DNA of 64,000 bases from Cephalotus follicularis (GCA_001972305.1 BDDD01000975.1:336727-400726); one strand, 5' to 3'. Counted from the first letter of the stretch, positions 1 through 11,066 are shown. A program made the numbers and translations. The notes: generated by a model not told the origin, from the letters alone.

Positions 1-49
1 GACGAGCCCCGGGATAGACTCCTACGCGTCTCGTAGGACTGAATCACGG

Positions 50-1357
50 TTGAGGATCAGATCAGACTACTTGGGAGGATCAACCGCAGGGCCATCCCAA
101 GTCTCTAGCAAGTCTAGGAACCAAGAAGATATCGAACATACCATAAATAAGAGGTTTGCAGAAATGGAGAAAAAGGCTCAGAGGAGCCGAGCAGACGAAG
201 GGATACCTGTCAGAGGTGCGAAACTTAAACTGCACTCCGTTTGCTCCAGAGATACTAAGGGAGCCTATGCCAAGAGGGTTCAGGTTCCTGACGTTCAGAG
301 AATATGATGAGTCTTCTGACCCAATACAGCATGTGAGGTATTACACCCAGATCATACTAGTGCACCAAGCTTGACGCAGTCCTTTGCCGAGGACTTCCAG
401 CGACTTTTATTGGTGCAGCTCAGATGTGGCACTCCATGATGCCCCCGACGACTGTGGAAAATTTTGAGCAATTTAGTGAGATGTTCGTTACTAAATTCCT
501 TAATAGAACCACCCAGAGAAAGAATTTTAATCATTTGATCAACATGGTGCAAGAAAAAAATGAATCTCTCAGAGACTAACTGACTCGATTCAACAAGGAG
601 TCCTTGATGGTAAAGGACCTAAAACATTCCTTTACTCTGGCAACCTTGAACAGTGGGTTGGGAGACAACTCAACTTTCACTTTCTCCCTAATGAAGAAAC
701 CTGTCATAGATATGGCAGACCACTTTAGAAGAGCTGAAAAGTATGTAAATACAGAGGAGGGTCTGGCGGCTAGAAAAAAGAAGAGGAAAGAGGGGCCAGA
801 GCTAACGGAATGTGACCTGAGGCTCAAACTTTCCAAGAGGGAGGACTTACCAAAAAGGTTATCATCAATCCCCAATTACAACACTTTTTCCCCTCTTTTG
901 GAGACGCGGACCAGAATCCTTGCAGTGGCAAAGGAAAATGTCCCAATCCAGTGGCAGCTCCATTGAGATCCCCAGCAGACAAGAGGGACTCGAGCAAATA
1001 TTGCCGATACCACCGTGATCATGGGCATGATACGGAGGAGTGTAGGCAGTTAAAAAATTAGATAGAGAACCTGGTCTGCAAAGGTCATCTGAGGGAGTAT
1101 GTGGATAGGGATGCTCCCCAGGTAAGAAGGGAGTGCAGAGAAGAAGCTCCACAGCAGGGAAATGAGCAACAATCTAGATGTGTGATACACACCATGTCTG
1201 GAGGGATCGCGTCTGGTGGCAATCATAGTCGGGCCAGAAAGGCCTATGCAAGACAGACCTTTGCCATGCAGTAACAACACACGCAAGGAAAAAGGTTGAA
1301 GATTAGGGGAGAAGAGGAGGTGATATCCTTCTCAGAGTCAGATTTGGAGGGAGTACG
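50..1357 (+). pseudogene. Degenerate gag, to start of protease (gypsy)
   Basis: The frames at 50-307, 156-374 and 604-966 align in order with the gag proteins of the elements at 11067-13285 and 30630-32487. Shared blocks include SDPIQHVR near 313-338, a leucine-rich region with FTFSLMKKP near 680-710, and YNTF.PLL.TRT.ILA near 876-925. The zinc-knuckle region (C.YH.DHGHDTEEC) can be read near 998-1045, and the start of the protease leader (EEVISFSES) near 1314-1345. At least three frameshifts and several stops break the reading frame. Gag forms the particle of the retroelement; this copy cannot make it. Confidence 0.75.
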
Positions 1358-2379
1358 TGTTGGAAAGGCTCTAAGCAGGACGGGACATTTAGAGTCCAGG
1401 GTAGAAAACAAAAATTTTCATTTTCATTTAAAAGCGGAAGCGTGATGAAACCCTTGAACTAATTGTGCAATTATGCCCAATGATCAATAATTAGGGTTTC
1501 AATTGAACCAAACAAAGTTCCCGGGCAAGGGGGTTCGGGTGGAGCTAGGGTTTCGCTAACCCTAGCACAGGTCACTCTTTAAATTAGTATTAGGGTTACA
1601 CACAAAAACCCCAATATCAATTCACCAACCGAAACCCAAACATCAACACAAAACCTATAAAAAAGGATGTTAGAATTTCATTACCTAATTCTTTGCTCCT
1701 CCACTTTTGTGTGTTCCCTCAAGCTTTAAATCATGTTCCCTCAAACTTTAAATCCAAGCTTTTGTCTTCACTAATCTTGCTACCCAAACCAACGGCTACA
1801 AGCTTTGTGAAACGCTGAAGGCCAAAAAGTGTTTAGACCTAATCTAGACTTCAACAAAAGTAAAAATAGAATCCATGATAGAAACTATCTCCATCTATAA
1901 TGAAATTTGGAGGGTGAGAGATGATTTGTTTTTCCTTCTCTTTTCAAGAGCTCCAAACTCTGTGAAAGTCCTCTGATGAAAGAAGACAAATCGGAGAGAT
2001 CCAATAGAAGAGAAAACGAGAAAGCTTTTTGGACGGGTTCGAAACTTGTGTATCGAGAGTTGTTCCAAAGTGTGTTCGATAAGTCAAGATAAAAAATATT
2101 TGATAGCCTTATGACAAGTCATTACGCTGATGACTCATCAAAGAAAACTCAATATAAGCTTACCCTTAAACTTACAGACTCTACCTTCAGAAGTCTGCAT
2201 ATGAGTTCTGAAGTCTGACTTCGTGCATCGAGCTCCCAGTTCTGCCAAACGAAGTCTGAGCTCCAACCTCTACCACCGAGGTCTTCCATTGAGCTATGAG
2301 GTCTGAGATCTGATCTCTACCACTGAGGCCTAACCATTGCTCTATCAAAGTCCAGAGAAGAAGAACAAGGGGAGGCATC
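1358..2379. other. Non-coding block inside the truncated element
   Basis: No convincing coding sequence. Gag homology stops exactly where TGTTGGAAAGG begins, so another LTR-like sequence may have inserted here, but I found no matching target duplication. GCGGAAGCG occurs about 76 bases in; a similar motif lies near one end of the LTR-like blocks at 25136 and 59420. The last 200 bases hold loose repeats around GAGGTCTGA and resemble the spacer ahead of a gypsy 3' LTR. Confidence 0.4.
2364..2379 (+). other. Polypurine tract
   Basis: Purine-rich AACAAGGGGAGGCATC lies directly before the LTR start TGATATG. It is the equivalent of the G-rich tracts next to the 3' LTRs of the elements at 4206 and 19067, read on the other strand. 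It would prime plus-strand DNA synthesis. Confidence 0.55.
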
Positions 2380-2858
2380 TGATATGAAAAAATTTATAGA
2401 CAAATAAGACACTGACACATATCACTTAGGGCCACAAATACATGGGCAAAATGCCTAGGATCGTGGTAATAATGGGGAGTTAACTCCTACAATCAAAGAT
2501 GAGAAAACAACAGAGAATTCTAATAGTTTCCAAGGGACCAATAACCTCCTTCATGATGATGAGCAATTCAGGGACAGTTACGACCAGGTAAAGTTACAAG
2601 TACCCCCAAGAAAGACTGTAAGGGGGATGGCTCATTTACCAAATACTCACATTATCTTCACTGTAAAACAACTGACTTAAGCATCGGAGGGTCTCCGGGA
2701 GTAAAAACTCCTGAACTTTCGATGGTTTGCTTTTTGTGTGTGTAGGGAAAACCAGAAAACTCAAACCCAGTACCTTCTTTGGAGCATCCAACGGTTTTCT
2801 CAATAAATCAAATATCTACACGTAGAGAACTGTTGTGAAGTTGATTTCTGCATCAACA
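2380..2858 (+). repeat. 3' LTR of truncated gypsy element
   Basis: It starts TGATATG and ends GCATCAACA. In the same orientation, the LTRs of element B start TGATATGGG and end GCATCAACA, so the ends match that family. At 479 bp it is about half the length of the LTRs of elements A and B, so it is an internally shorter variant or a subfamily. It contains a GC-rich stretch around 2678-2700 (CATCGGAGGGTCTCCGGG), a motif I recall from other plant gypsy LTRs. Confidence 0.65.
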
Positions 2859-3035
2859 GATTCAAATATTAATTTTTAATAGGTCGCATAAATAACAGTG
2901 AAATCCTCACTTAAAAGCAACTACTATAGCATTATCTACAACGCTTTGGGCTTTGTGGCACACAAAATGTTTTAAAATTGAATACAATAATCTTTTAGAA
3001 AATAAATCTTATTAATATAAATAGAAAAGTAAAAG

Positions 3036-3726
3036 CAGTGGCGGAGCTAGGATTTTATGTCGATGGGTGCAAAAAATATATAAAGTCACTGTTTGAGTGT
3101 TTGTTCTACAATTCTACTTCTATACACAGTACAGTACACTCATCTCTTTTGGAATCAAAACTACAGTTTGATTATAATATATATAAAACAAAAAAATCAA
3201 CAAAATCCAGCAATGGATCCACAAATTTTCAATTCGAATTTAGCCTTAAGCCTTAACAATTAACATATAATAAACGAATGACATTAAGAAAAAAAAAACC
3301 AGAGATCTGAGAAATCAATTACCTGAAATCATCTAACTGTATTAGCACCGGCGAGGTGGGTTCGACGTCGCCAGCTGAGGTCAGTCAGAGGAGGGAAGAG
3401 AGAGAGAGAGCGAGACAAACAGCGAGAGCTGAGAGAGACTGAGAGAGAGAGGAAGAAACAGAGACAGGTAGGGTGTTTTGGGTGATGTCTACCTCCGATA
3501 CCGCCGGAGATAGAGATAGGTGTAGATCGAGGAGAGAGAGAGATCGAGGAGGGTACTGGGTAGAAAGAGAGAGGGTAACGAAGTGGGAGAGAGAGAGACT
3601 CTGAGAGTTTTATTTATTTTTTTTATTTTTGCGTTTTCTAAAGTTTTATTTTTTTTTCAAAAAAAAATTAATAAAACTTGAGTGGGTGCAGTCGCACCCA
3701 CTCGTGAGCGTGTGGCTTCGCCACTG
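3036..3726. mobile_element. Non-autonomous hAT-like element (691 bp)
   Basis: The ends are inverted repeats: CAGTGGCGGAGC on the left, and on the right GCTTCGCCACTG, whose complement is CAGTGGCGAAGC (11 of 12 identical). It is flanked by an 8-bp duplication, AGTAAAAG at 3028-3035 and AGTAAAAC at 3727-3734 (7 of 8). An 8-bp duplication with terminal CAGTGGCGG is typical of a widespread plant hAT-derived family. There is no transposase. The interior has a GA-rich tract (about 3389-3600) and T-rich runs. Confidence 0.8.
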
Positions 3727-3734
3727 AGTAAAAC

Positions 3735-4200
3735 TGTTATAATAAGAAAACAACTAATCTCGTTATGTCAACAAAGCTTGCTCATTTGGGTTTCACTACA
3801 ATCAACTCACCGTCTTCAAAACCAGGTTGATAGTTTGAGGAAGAAGATAAAACACTATAAGGAAACCGGTTTACACAGAAACTGTCAAACTAGTGGAGAA
3901 ATTACTGTATTGCCTTTTTTTGTTGTAGTTTAAATATTATATTTTATTTTAGTGAGGGGGAAGTTTAAGGGTATAAAAAATAATACTTATTTTATTTTAT
4001 TTTTAAAAAAGTGAAAATAAAAATCCCAATATTTTCTCTTTGTATAGACTAGTGAATTAGTGATGAGGTGCACACATATATCAATAGTTATTTTTCTTAA
4101 TAAATCGTACTAAAGGATCGTTTAGAGGCTTTGTGGTTTTGACAAAAGAGATTTTGAAAGAGTTTTCATGAAAATTATTGTGTTTGGATAATCAATAATC
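3735..4200. other. Host spacer
   Basis: AT-rich sequence between the small hAT element and element A. I see no gene, RNA or repeat boundary in it apart from poly-A/T runs. Confidence 0.5.
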
Positions 4201-4205
4201 AATAC

Positions 4206-5103
4206 TGTTGATACAGAAATCCTTCTCTCAACAGTATCCTACGTGGAGGACTTTTATTTGTTAAGAGAAACGCTTGTTACTGATGCCTTGAAGGAAGAAT
4301 CTGATCTCGGACACCTGCACAAGTAGCAACAATGGTGAAGGCCCAGGAGGTTGTTCTCCCGGGGACACTCCGACGCTCAAGTTAGACAAGGTGCAGATGA
4401 AATAATGCTCTTTGTAATGTAAAAATTGCTGACCTTTGTTCAGTGTGTTGAACTTGTATTTATAGTGAAGTTTGGTAACTGATTGAGCGTGTAAATCGGA
4501 TGTGATCATTATCCCCTAGGAAATGCCGAGGATCTCGGACATTCCCTTATCTCCGCCTGTAATGTTGCTGTTTTCCTTTTGTTGTAGTTGATTGGGATTC
4601 AATCTCCTTATTTGGATAAGTGTGGATCCCGTGAATCCAGATGTAGATAACTACCTCATCCCGTAGATAAGGTTAAAGTCCACCGTGATAGAATTGTAGA
4701 AGAAATCAACTAGGATACTGTTGCTGAGGTCATGGTCCTCTTAATCCGAGGACAAGTGTAGTTGGTATATGTCCGAGATGGAGCTTCCCAATCTCTGTGT
4801 AGAGGAGACCGTATCTCCTGTTCTCCATCTGATGGGCACTTCGGGCCGAGGGAGTCCTCGGTCATTACACCGTGAATATAGTCTTCTGCCTTCAAGTCCG
4901 AGGAGTGTCCTCGGACTTGTGGTCTCAGTGTGTTGCCCTCAAAAAATACAGCACCTCGGCTCTTGGTCCGAGATGGACACTCTTTGTCATGTGTGCGCTT
5001 CTCGGCACGGCTTGCTGATAGGCCTCTAATCCCTCATGGACAGTTGGTCAAGTCTGCAGTGGGCACGTGTCCTTGCTATTATAAGCATATTTTTCCTCCA
5101 TCA
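4206..5103 (-). repeat. 3' LTR of element A
   Basis: On the plus strand it starts TGTTGATACAG and ends CCTCCATCA. It matches 13331-14228 at all but about seven positions, and both copies are 898 bp. A TATA-like sequence (CTATAAATAC on the minus strand) lies near 4456-4465, the position where transcription would start in an LTR. Confidence 0.93.
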
Positions 5104-5119
5104 TATGCCCCCCTGGTCC
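5104..5119 (-). other. Polypurine tract of element A
   Basis: The minus strand reads GGACCAGGGGGGCATA up to the 3' LTR boundary. Element B has a near-identical sequence at 19941-19956. This is the expected position and composition for the plus-strand primer. Confidence 0.75.
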
Positions 5120-5510
5120 TTGTTCTCTGAGCTTGGTCAGATGAGGAGGACCAGAGTTGAGAGCCGTGGCCCAGGCAAGACTCCTCAGCAATATTTCTTG
5201 GTAGTTCTTGTTTATACAAATGGGCTGAGGACGAGAGCATTGCCTTTGTGGCTCCTCTGACACATAACCTGGTCTGCTTGGTCCGAGGACTAGCGCTTGA
5301 CCTTTGGTCTGCCTTCTCTGTCATTAACTGGCCTCGAGTATTGAACCGTTATGATTAGCCTTTAAGTTGCGTGTTAAGTACGCTTTACACGTGTCATGTT
5401 CAGAGCAATTCCCGCCTCTGCCTTCTCATTTCCCGCGCTTGATTTGACGGTCAGACTTCCCACAGTTGGATCTGATGTGAGGTGGATGGCTAGGATCCGA
5501 GGAAGGGGCC

Positions 5511-5517
5511 TATAAAA
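5511..5517 (+). promoter_or_regulatory. TATA box of the antisense gene in element A
   Basis: TATAAAA lies 205 bases before the start codon at 5716. Element B has TATAAAA at 20348, 213 bases before its start codon. The sequences between TATA and ATG align, including a conserved GGTAAGTTT at 5645 and 20482 that resembles a splice donor in the leader. The position, on the strand opposite to pol and outside the LTR, suggests an independent promoter. Confidence 0.6.
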
Positions 5518-5715
5518 CGTTTGGTTCTTCACACAACACAACTTTTACTTCTTCAAACTTCCAAATTCAAAGTGCTTTTTGAGAGCTTTTTGAGTCTGCA
5601 GTGTCTTCAATCCTTTTCTTCTTCAACTTTTCGAATCATACCTTGGTAAGTTTCTGTCAATCCTTTGTTGTTTTCCCAGATTATTTTCTTCTTTCTGCGA
5701 TTTCTTCTTCATTTA

Positions 5716-8148
5716 ATGGCTAATCAAGAACTATCCTTTGGGTCTTCTTCTTCTTCCCCTTCCCCCCTGTCCGTAGCGCCTTTGGCTATGGTGGTTCCCC
5801 CCACTGAAGGTCCACACGATGCAGAAGGTAGTGTAGGGGCTGCTGTGGGTGTTCCTGATGCACCCACTGCCCAGGTCAATCCTCTACCTGAGGATTGTGC
5901 CTTTGGTTTGAGTAAACTCAGTCAAGCCGAGGTCAAAAGTCTTACCAGGAAGTATAATTTTCCTCGTGGATTGACCTTCAATATACCTAGGGATTCTCGG
6001 GTAGTTACTGAGAGCCGAGAAGGCCTTTTTGTGGTCTTCGAAGCTGCTCTTGCTCATGGACTAAGGGTCCCTGTCCCCTCATTTGCTATCTCGGTCCTCC
6101 TTAGCTTTAGTCTTCACCCTTCTCTTCTTCAACCTCAGTCTTGGGGCTTCATGATAGGTTTCCTAGTTAAGTGTATTGAATCCGAGGTGACAGCCACTGT
6201 GAATCTCTTCAAGGAGTTTCATGTCATCTCGGCCACCCCCAAAACAAACGGATATTTTTTCAAGTCCCGTTCTGGGGTTAAAAAACTTCTTCTCAACCCC
6301 ACCCAATCAATAAAAAACTGGAGAAGGAAATATTTTTTGATAAAGGACTTCGAGGGATTCATTCCCTCTCCTTGGTGCACGTCCTTGGACGTCACTTCTT
6401 TGAACAAAAAAGCCCATATGTCCTAGGCTGAAAAGACAAGACTTAGTAAGCTCCTGGCCCTTGAGCCAGAAGACGTAAACTCCACCGTATCCGAGGATCG
6501 TCTGGTCCATGCAGGACTAAGTGTGGTCCTTGAACATAGGTCCTCCTCGGACGAATCCGAGGAGGAAGAATCAGAGGGTGAGGAAGAACGAGATAGTCCT
6601 CTGCCCCCAATGTCTGAGAAAACTTGTATAACCTCTTTGTCTTCTCTATCTCTTCCATTAATACTATTTTTACTAACTATTACCTTCTCTGACCTCTGAC
6701 TGTCTTATCTTCTTTCAGCAATGGGTCCTCGCTGAGATCTTTTTGCAATCATCAGGTCCACTGATAAGAGGAAAGCCTCTACTTCTTCTGGGGCTCAGCC
6801 CAAGGCCAAAACTCCCACGGTCGAGAAGACCAGGGCGCCGACCAAGACCCCTCCTCCTCCTCCCTCTGCCAGGGTTCCGGTTGTTGTGACCGAGAGGAGG
6901 AAGGAGACTCACAAGAGGCCAGCTAACACTGCCCCTTCCTCTGAACATGCTTCTTTGTCGAAGAGGAGCAGGAAGGGCAAGGCTGTGGAGGGCTCTGAAA
7001 GAGTTCGGGAGGTTGAGGATGTCGCTGCCCTCGGATCTAGTTCCCAGGATCCTATAATCCTCCCCCCATCTCTGACGGTGGATGAGCTGCTTGATGGGTT
7101 TGATGGGATGGATGTTGAGAACTTGAACTTGAACGATCCTGGAGTCCCTCAAAGACTCAGTCGTCTGGTCTTCTTGCCCCAGGAGTTGGAGGCAAGGCAG
7201 AGGTGGACCAATGAAGACTTGACCACTGTTTGTCTGAAGAGGCAGCTGAGGGTAAGTGATCTCATCCTTGGTCACCTCACTCTCTCTTGCACTTTAGCTC
7301 TTTATAATATCTAACACTTTTTATCTCTTTGACAGTCTCTGAACGATACCCAGCTGCTTGTGGACAACCTCCGTGCGGTTGTGGCCAGGGACCGAGAGCT
7401 GAGGTCGAGCATGGCCACCCTTGAAGAAACTGCTCGCTCGGCCCAAGCCCAGCTGAATGAGGTTCTAAAGGCCCAGGAGTCCCTGGCCGAGGAGAAGAAG
7501 CAGGCAGTTGAGGACTTGAAGGAGAGGACAGCCGAGATGAAGGTGCTGGAGGCCAAGCTAAAACGGGCCGAGGACAAAGTTGATGACCTTGCAACAAAAC
7601 TTGATCGGCAACAGAGGAGAGAAATGGAACAGCAGAGGATGAAGCTGGAAAGGCTGAGGAGAGAAAGAGACCAGGCCGTGGATGACTTCAAGAACTCGAA
7701 GGAGTTTGATGAAGCAGTCTTTGAGGAATCGTCTGAGTACTTCCGCCGAGGCTTCTATGCCTGTAGGAACTGGGTGGCTTCTCTGACGCCTGACCTTCCT
7801 TTGGATGAAGTGGTGTATTGTCAGTCTGCCAATGCATTTGACTTCTATCCTGAAGGGATTGATGAGGTAGAGGACAGGGTCCGTCAGAGGTTGGCTCAAG
7901 AGACCTCGGCTGCCCCCGTGGGCGAGACGACAACCCCTACTTCTCCAGAGGTGGTCATTCTCGCTGAGGACCCCACTGCTGCCTCCTCGGACATTGTTGT
8001 GGACTCCTCTGCTCTTCATCTTTCTGATGCTCCAGAGGATGTTTTTGCTGGTGTTGGAGATCCTCCTCTGCCTTCTACCGAAGCCTTCTCCCCTCCTGCA
8101 CCTTCCGAGGATCCTCCTTCCGAGCACGATGATGCTCCTCGGGCTTAG
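5716..8148 (+). pseudogene. Antisense three-exon gene of element A (gypsy-associated domain plus coiled coil)
   Basis: The coding exons are 5716-6625, 6719-7251 and 7336-8148, with introns 6626-6718 (GT..TTTCAG) and 7252-7335 (GTAAGT..GACAG). The phases agree across both introns and give 751 codons plus stop. The first exon resembles the plant family annotated as putative gypsy-type transposon protein (PF04195, recognised from memory): KYNFPRG near residue 76, then HGLRVPVPSFA, SLLQPQSWGF and FKEFHVI. The middle is basic and rich in Ser, Pro and Lys. The third exon starts with a long charged coiled coil, then ACRNWVASL, and ends acidic and Pro-rich. Two in-frame stops, TAG 6424-6426 and TGA 6733-6735, make this copy a probable pseudogene. 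Such antisense genes are known from some Tat-lineage elements; the function is unknown. Confidence 0.72.
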
Positions 8149-9419
8149 TTTTTATTTTTATCTTGTAATAGCTTTTAATTTCCCCCCTTGTAATGTTTTT
8201 TCCAATATTAATGAAAGGAACTTCTTTCTCATCCTCTGACTTTGTATTTAAATTTTCCTGCTAAGTGTTGTGGCTGATCTCTGCATGCTTGAACTTGCTA
8301 ATAATTCCCTTAGGAATTTTTGTCTTCACAGTAATCTCGGACTTTTCCCATAAGTGAACACTTAACTTCAATAGAACTTAAGTAACTCAAAAATATAAAT
8401 GAAAGGAGCTCTGCCTTCTCGGACTTCAACTTCTCGGAATACTTGAATACTTGAACTTTGTAAATGTATAAGTATTGATAATTCCCTTGAGAATTTCATT
8501 CTTGTTGTGACCTCGGATTCTTTGCATAAATAAGTAACGAACTCCCAAAAAAGGCTTAATTAACTTGGCCAAAGCACAAATGAGAATGGGCCTTGCCTTC
8601 TCAAATTTTATCCTTAATTAGTTCCTTAGAACTTTAAATCTTGCATGAATCACTAACCTTTGGTGGGCGAGGTCACACAAGCTTGATGGCCCTCGTAGGA
8701 CCTTTTGCTTTGAGAGTACTTTAATTTGACAGCATCTCAGTCTTCATAATATCTTTATACTCATAGTTTTGAGTTCTTGGTCTGCTCGGACAAGTTCCCA
8801 TGGGTTTGCCGAGGAGAGTATCGTCTAACCTAGGATGTTCTAGGACAGGTCGGCTGAGCTTTCAGTCCACTTAGAGACACTTGTATTAAAGTGCTCAGTC
8901 CGACGAGCTTGATCGTTGCGAGTTCCCATGGATTCGCCTTTCAAGTCACGATTTTAAGTCTGGTTGGACAAGTTCCCATGGTGTTGCCAACCAGTTCTTA
9001 CTCCCTTAGGAGTCTTTGTTGTGTGCTCCTTGGAAGGAGGCTTTTGTTTGCTCCTCGGAAGGAGGCTTTTATTTGCTCCTCGGAAGGAGGCTTTTTGTGT
9101 GCTCCTCGGAAGGAGGCTTTGTAAGTGCATCCTTGGATGCTCTTAAACGCCCGTTTGACTGGTCTGCTTGAGACCTTTACTTGTGTTGGTTTTCCTTTTG
9201 AGGATCAGCCTTCGTGAGGCTTAGGAAACCTCGGATCTTAGTGCCCCCTTGAGGGCATGGTCCGAGATGCTTTTAGTAGATCTGAGGGAACTGATCGGTG
9301 GCTGTTCAGAGGTTTGAGGACTTGAACATTGGACCTCCGGTCCCTTGCGAACTTGGAACTATAATGTTGAACATAGATCTTAGAAAAATTTCAAACTTTC
9401 ATTGAAAATATCTTACAAT
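8149..9419. other. Non-coding spacer between the antisense gene and pol
   Basis: It lies between the two convergent reading directions of element A, and AATATTAATGAAAGG near 8205-8219 could be polyadenylation-type sequence. The same spacer occurs in element B (22993-23833) with recognisable blocks, including GTTCCCATGG followed by TTGCC-like sequence three times (about 8796, 8923 and 8971). No reading frame of interest. The tandem repeat at 9001-9125 is listed separately. Confidence 0.55.
9001..9125. repeat. Tandem self-complementary repeat, four units
   Basis: Four units of about 25-30 bp are built on GCTCCTCGGAAGGAGGCTT (the first has T for C). CTCC..GGAG within each unit can pair, so the transcript could form a row of short hairpins on either strand. 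Element B has a decayed form at about 23578-23650. Confidence 0.7.
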
Positions 9420-11066
9420 TTATTGATAGTACTTCCTCAGATGCTCGGCATTCCAAGCTCTGGCAACATCATACTCGCCTAGTTCAACTGACCACTTGAT
9501 GAGCCTGCCCGAGGTGTCAGGCTTGGCAAGAACTTGTTTGAGTGGTTTGTCAGTCAAAACCTTGATTGTATGGGCTTGAAAATATGGCCTAAATTTTCTG
9601 GCCGAGATGATCAAAGCATAGGCGAACTTCTCCACCTCTGGGTACCTCCCCTCTGCATCATTCAAGGCCTTGCTCACATAATACACTGGCCTTTGGACTT
9701 TGTCATCTTCTCGGACTAGGACCGCACTCACTGCGCCCGAGGTCGCCGCAAGGTACAAATACAGGTCTTCTCCATCCTTAGGTTTTGAGATCAGAGGAGG
9801 AGAAGCCAAATACTCCTTCAACTTGTCGAAGGCTACTTGACAATCGTCAGACCACGAGAATCCCTTGGGATCTCTGAGTATCTTGAAGAAGGGGAGGCAC
9901 GTCTCGGCTGATTTGGACACGAACCTACTTAAGGCAGCAATCTTCCCATTTAATCTCTGCACATCCCTGATGGTTTGAGGTGACTTCATGCCCTGAATTG
10001 CCGAGATCTTCTCTGGATTGGCTTCTATTCCTCTGCTAGAAACCATGAATCCGAGGAACTTCCCTGAGGTGACCCCAAATGTACACTTGGACGGATTAAG
10101 ATTCATGTTGTATCTCCGCAATACTTCAAAGGTCTCCTCCAAGTCTTTTACATGAGGGTGCCTGGCTAGAGTCTTGACGAGCATGTCGTCTATGTATACC
10201 TCCATGTTCTTCCCAATCTGAGGTTCAAAAATCTTGTTGACCAAACGCTGGTAGGTTGCCCCTGCATTCTTCAAGCCAAAGGGCATAACCTTGTAACAAT
10301 ACATTCCTCGGTCAGTTATAAATGTTGTCTTCTCCTCATCAGGCTTGTGCATGGGGATTTGATTGTACCCCGATTAAGCATCCAAGAAGCTTAATAACCT
10401 ATAGCCTGAGGTTGCGTCTACCAGTTAGTCAATCTTCGGGAGAGGGAAGTTATCCTTTGGGCAGGCCTTGTTGAGGTCTGTGAAATCTATACACATCCTC
10501 CATTTGCCGTTGGCTTTTTTGACTAACACAGGATTTGCTAGCCAGTCCGAGTAGTGCACTTCTCGGATAAAACCTGCCTGTAACAATTTGCTCACCTCCT
10601 CGGCTATTGCTTGTTGCCTCTCAGGAGCAAAGTTCCTCTTCTTTTGTCTGATCGGTGGTCTGGCTGGATCCACACTTAGCTTGTGAACCATTACTTCTGC
10701 ACTAATGTCAGGGACCTCCTCTGCCGACCATGCAAACACATCTCTATTATCTCGGAGGAATGTTATTAACTCCTCCTTCTCCGCCTCTCCAAGTTGTGAG
10801 CCAACTTGGAATACTTTCTCCTCGTTACCCTCTTCCACGGGCACTTGGAGAACATCTTCTACAAGCTGTGGGCGCTCAGGTTCCATGTCTCCTCTAAGCT
10901 CCACATTTGCTATGGTAAGGACCTTGCCCTTCCCCTTGTCCGTGATGGCCGTTTTATAACATCTTCTGGCCACCTCTTGATCTCCTCGGACCTCCCCCAC
11001 GCCAAACCTTGTAGGAAATTTCATTAACAAGTGTCTCGTAGACACTATGGCCTCCAACAAATTCAA
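9420..11066 (-). pseudogene. Reverse transcriptase and RNase H of element A, fused to integrase tail
   Basis: Minus strand. The reverse-transcriptase domain has [14 protein letters not shown], the FLDA..SGYNQIP block and the active-site motif YIDDM (10182-10196). The gypsy RNase H follows (YLYLAATSGAVSAVLV, PVYYVSKAL, VLTDKPLKQVL). After LGEYDV the frame runs straight into ARAWNAEHLRKYYQ and stop, which in element B are the last residues of the integrase. About 1.8 kb (second RNase H and nearly all integrase) has therefore been deleted at about 9465. Two stops interrupt the reverse transcriptase near 10374 and 10423, and a TGA near 11064 replaces the Trp codon expected at the protease/RT junction. 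The element cannot encode integration functions. Confidence 0.88.

Larger units (their letters stand above)
1..2858 (+). mobile_element. Truncated Tat-type Ty3/gypsy element (gag remnant plus 3' LTR)
   Basis: The left part encodes a broken gag related to the gag of the minus-strand elements further right. The right part is a purine-rich tract followed by a 479-bp LTR. All parts point the same way, so I read one plus-strand element whose 5' LTR lies outside the window. Homology to gag and to the start of the protease stops near 1357. Reverse transcriptase, RNase H and integrase are missing, so most of pol was deleted or replaced. The middle (1358-2379) is non-coding. The element cannot move by itself. 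Confidence 0.7.

Noticed and set aside
5646..5679. Short intron in the leader of the antisense gene (GTAAGT..CCCAG)
   Set aside because: The donor is conserved in element B, but 34 bases is below the normal plant minimum, so I did not annotate it as an intron.
6715..8127. Minus-strand frames opposite the antisense gene
   Set aside because: They are shadows of the coding exons on the plus strand; the plus-strand frames have the splice sites, the homologous copy and the coiled coil.
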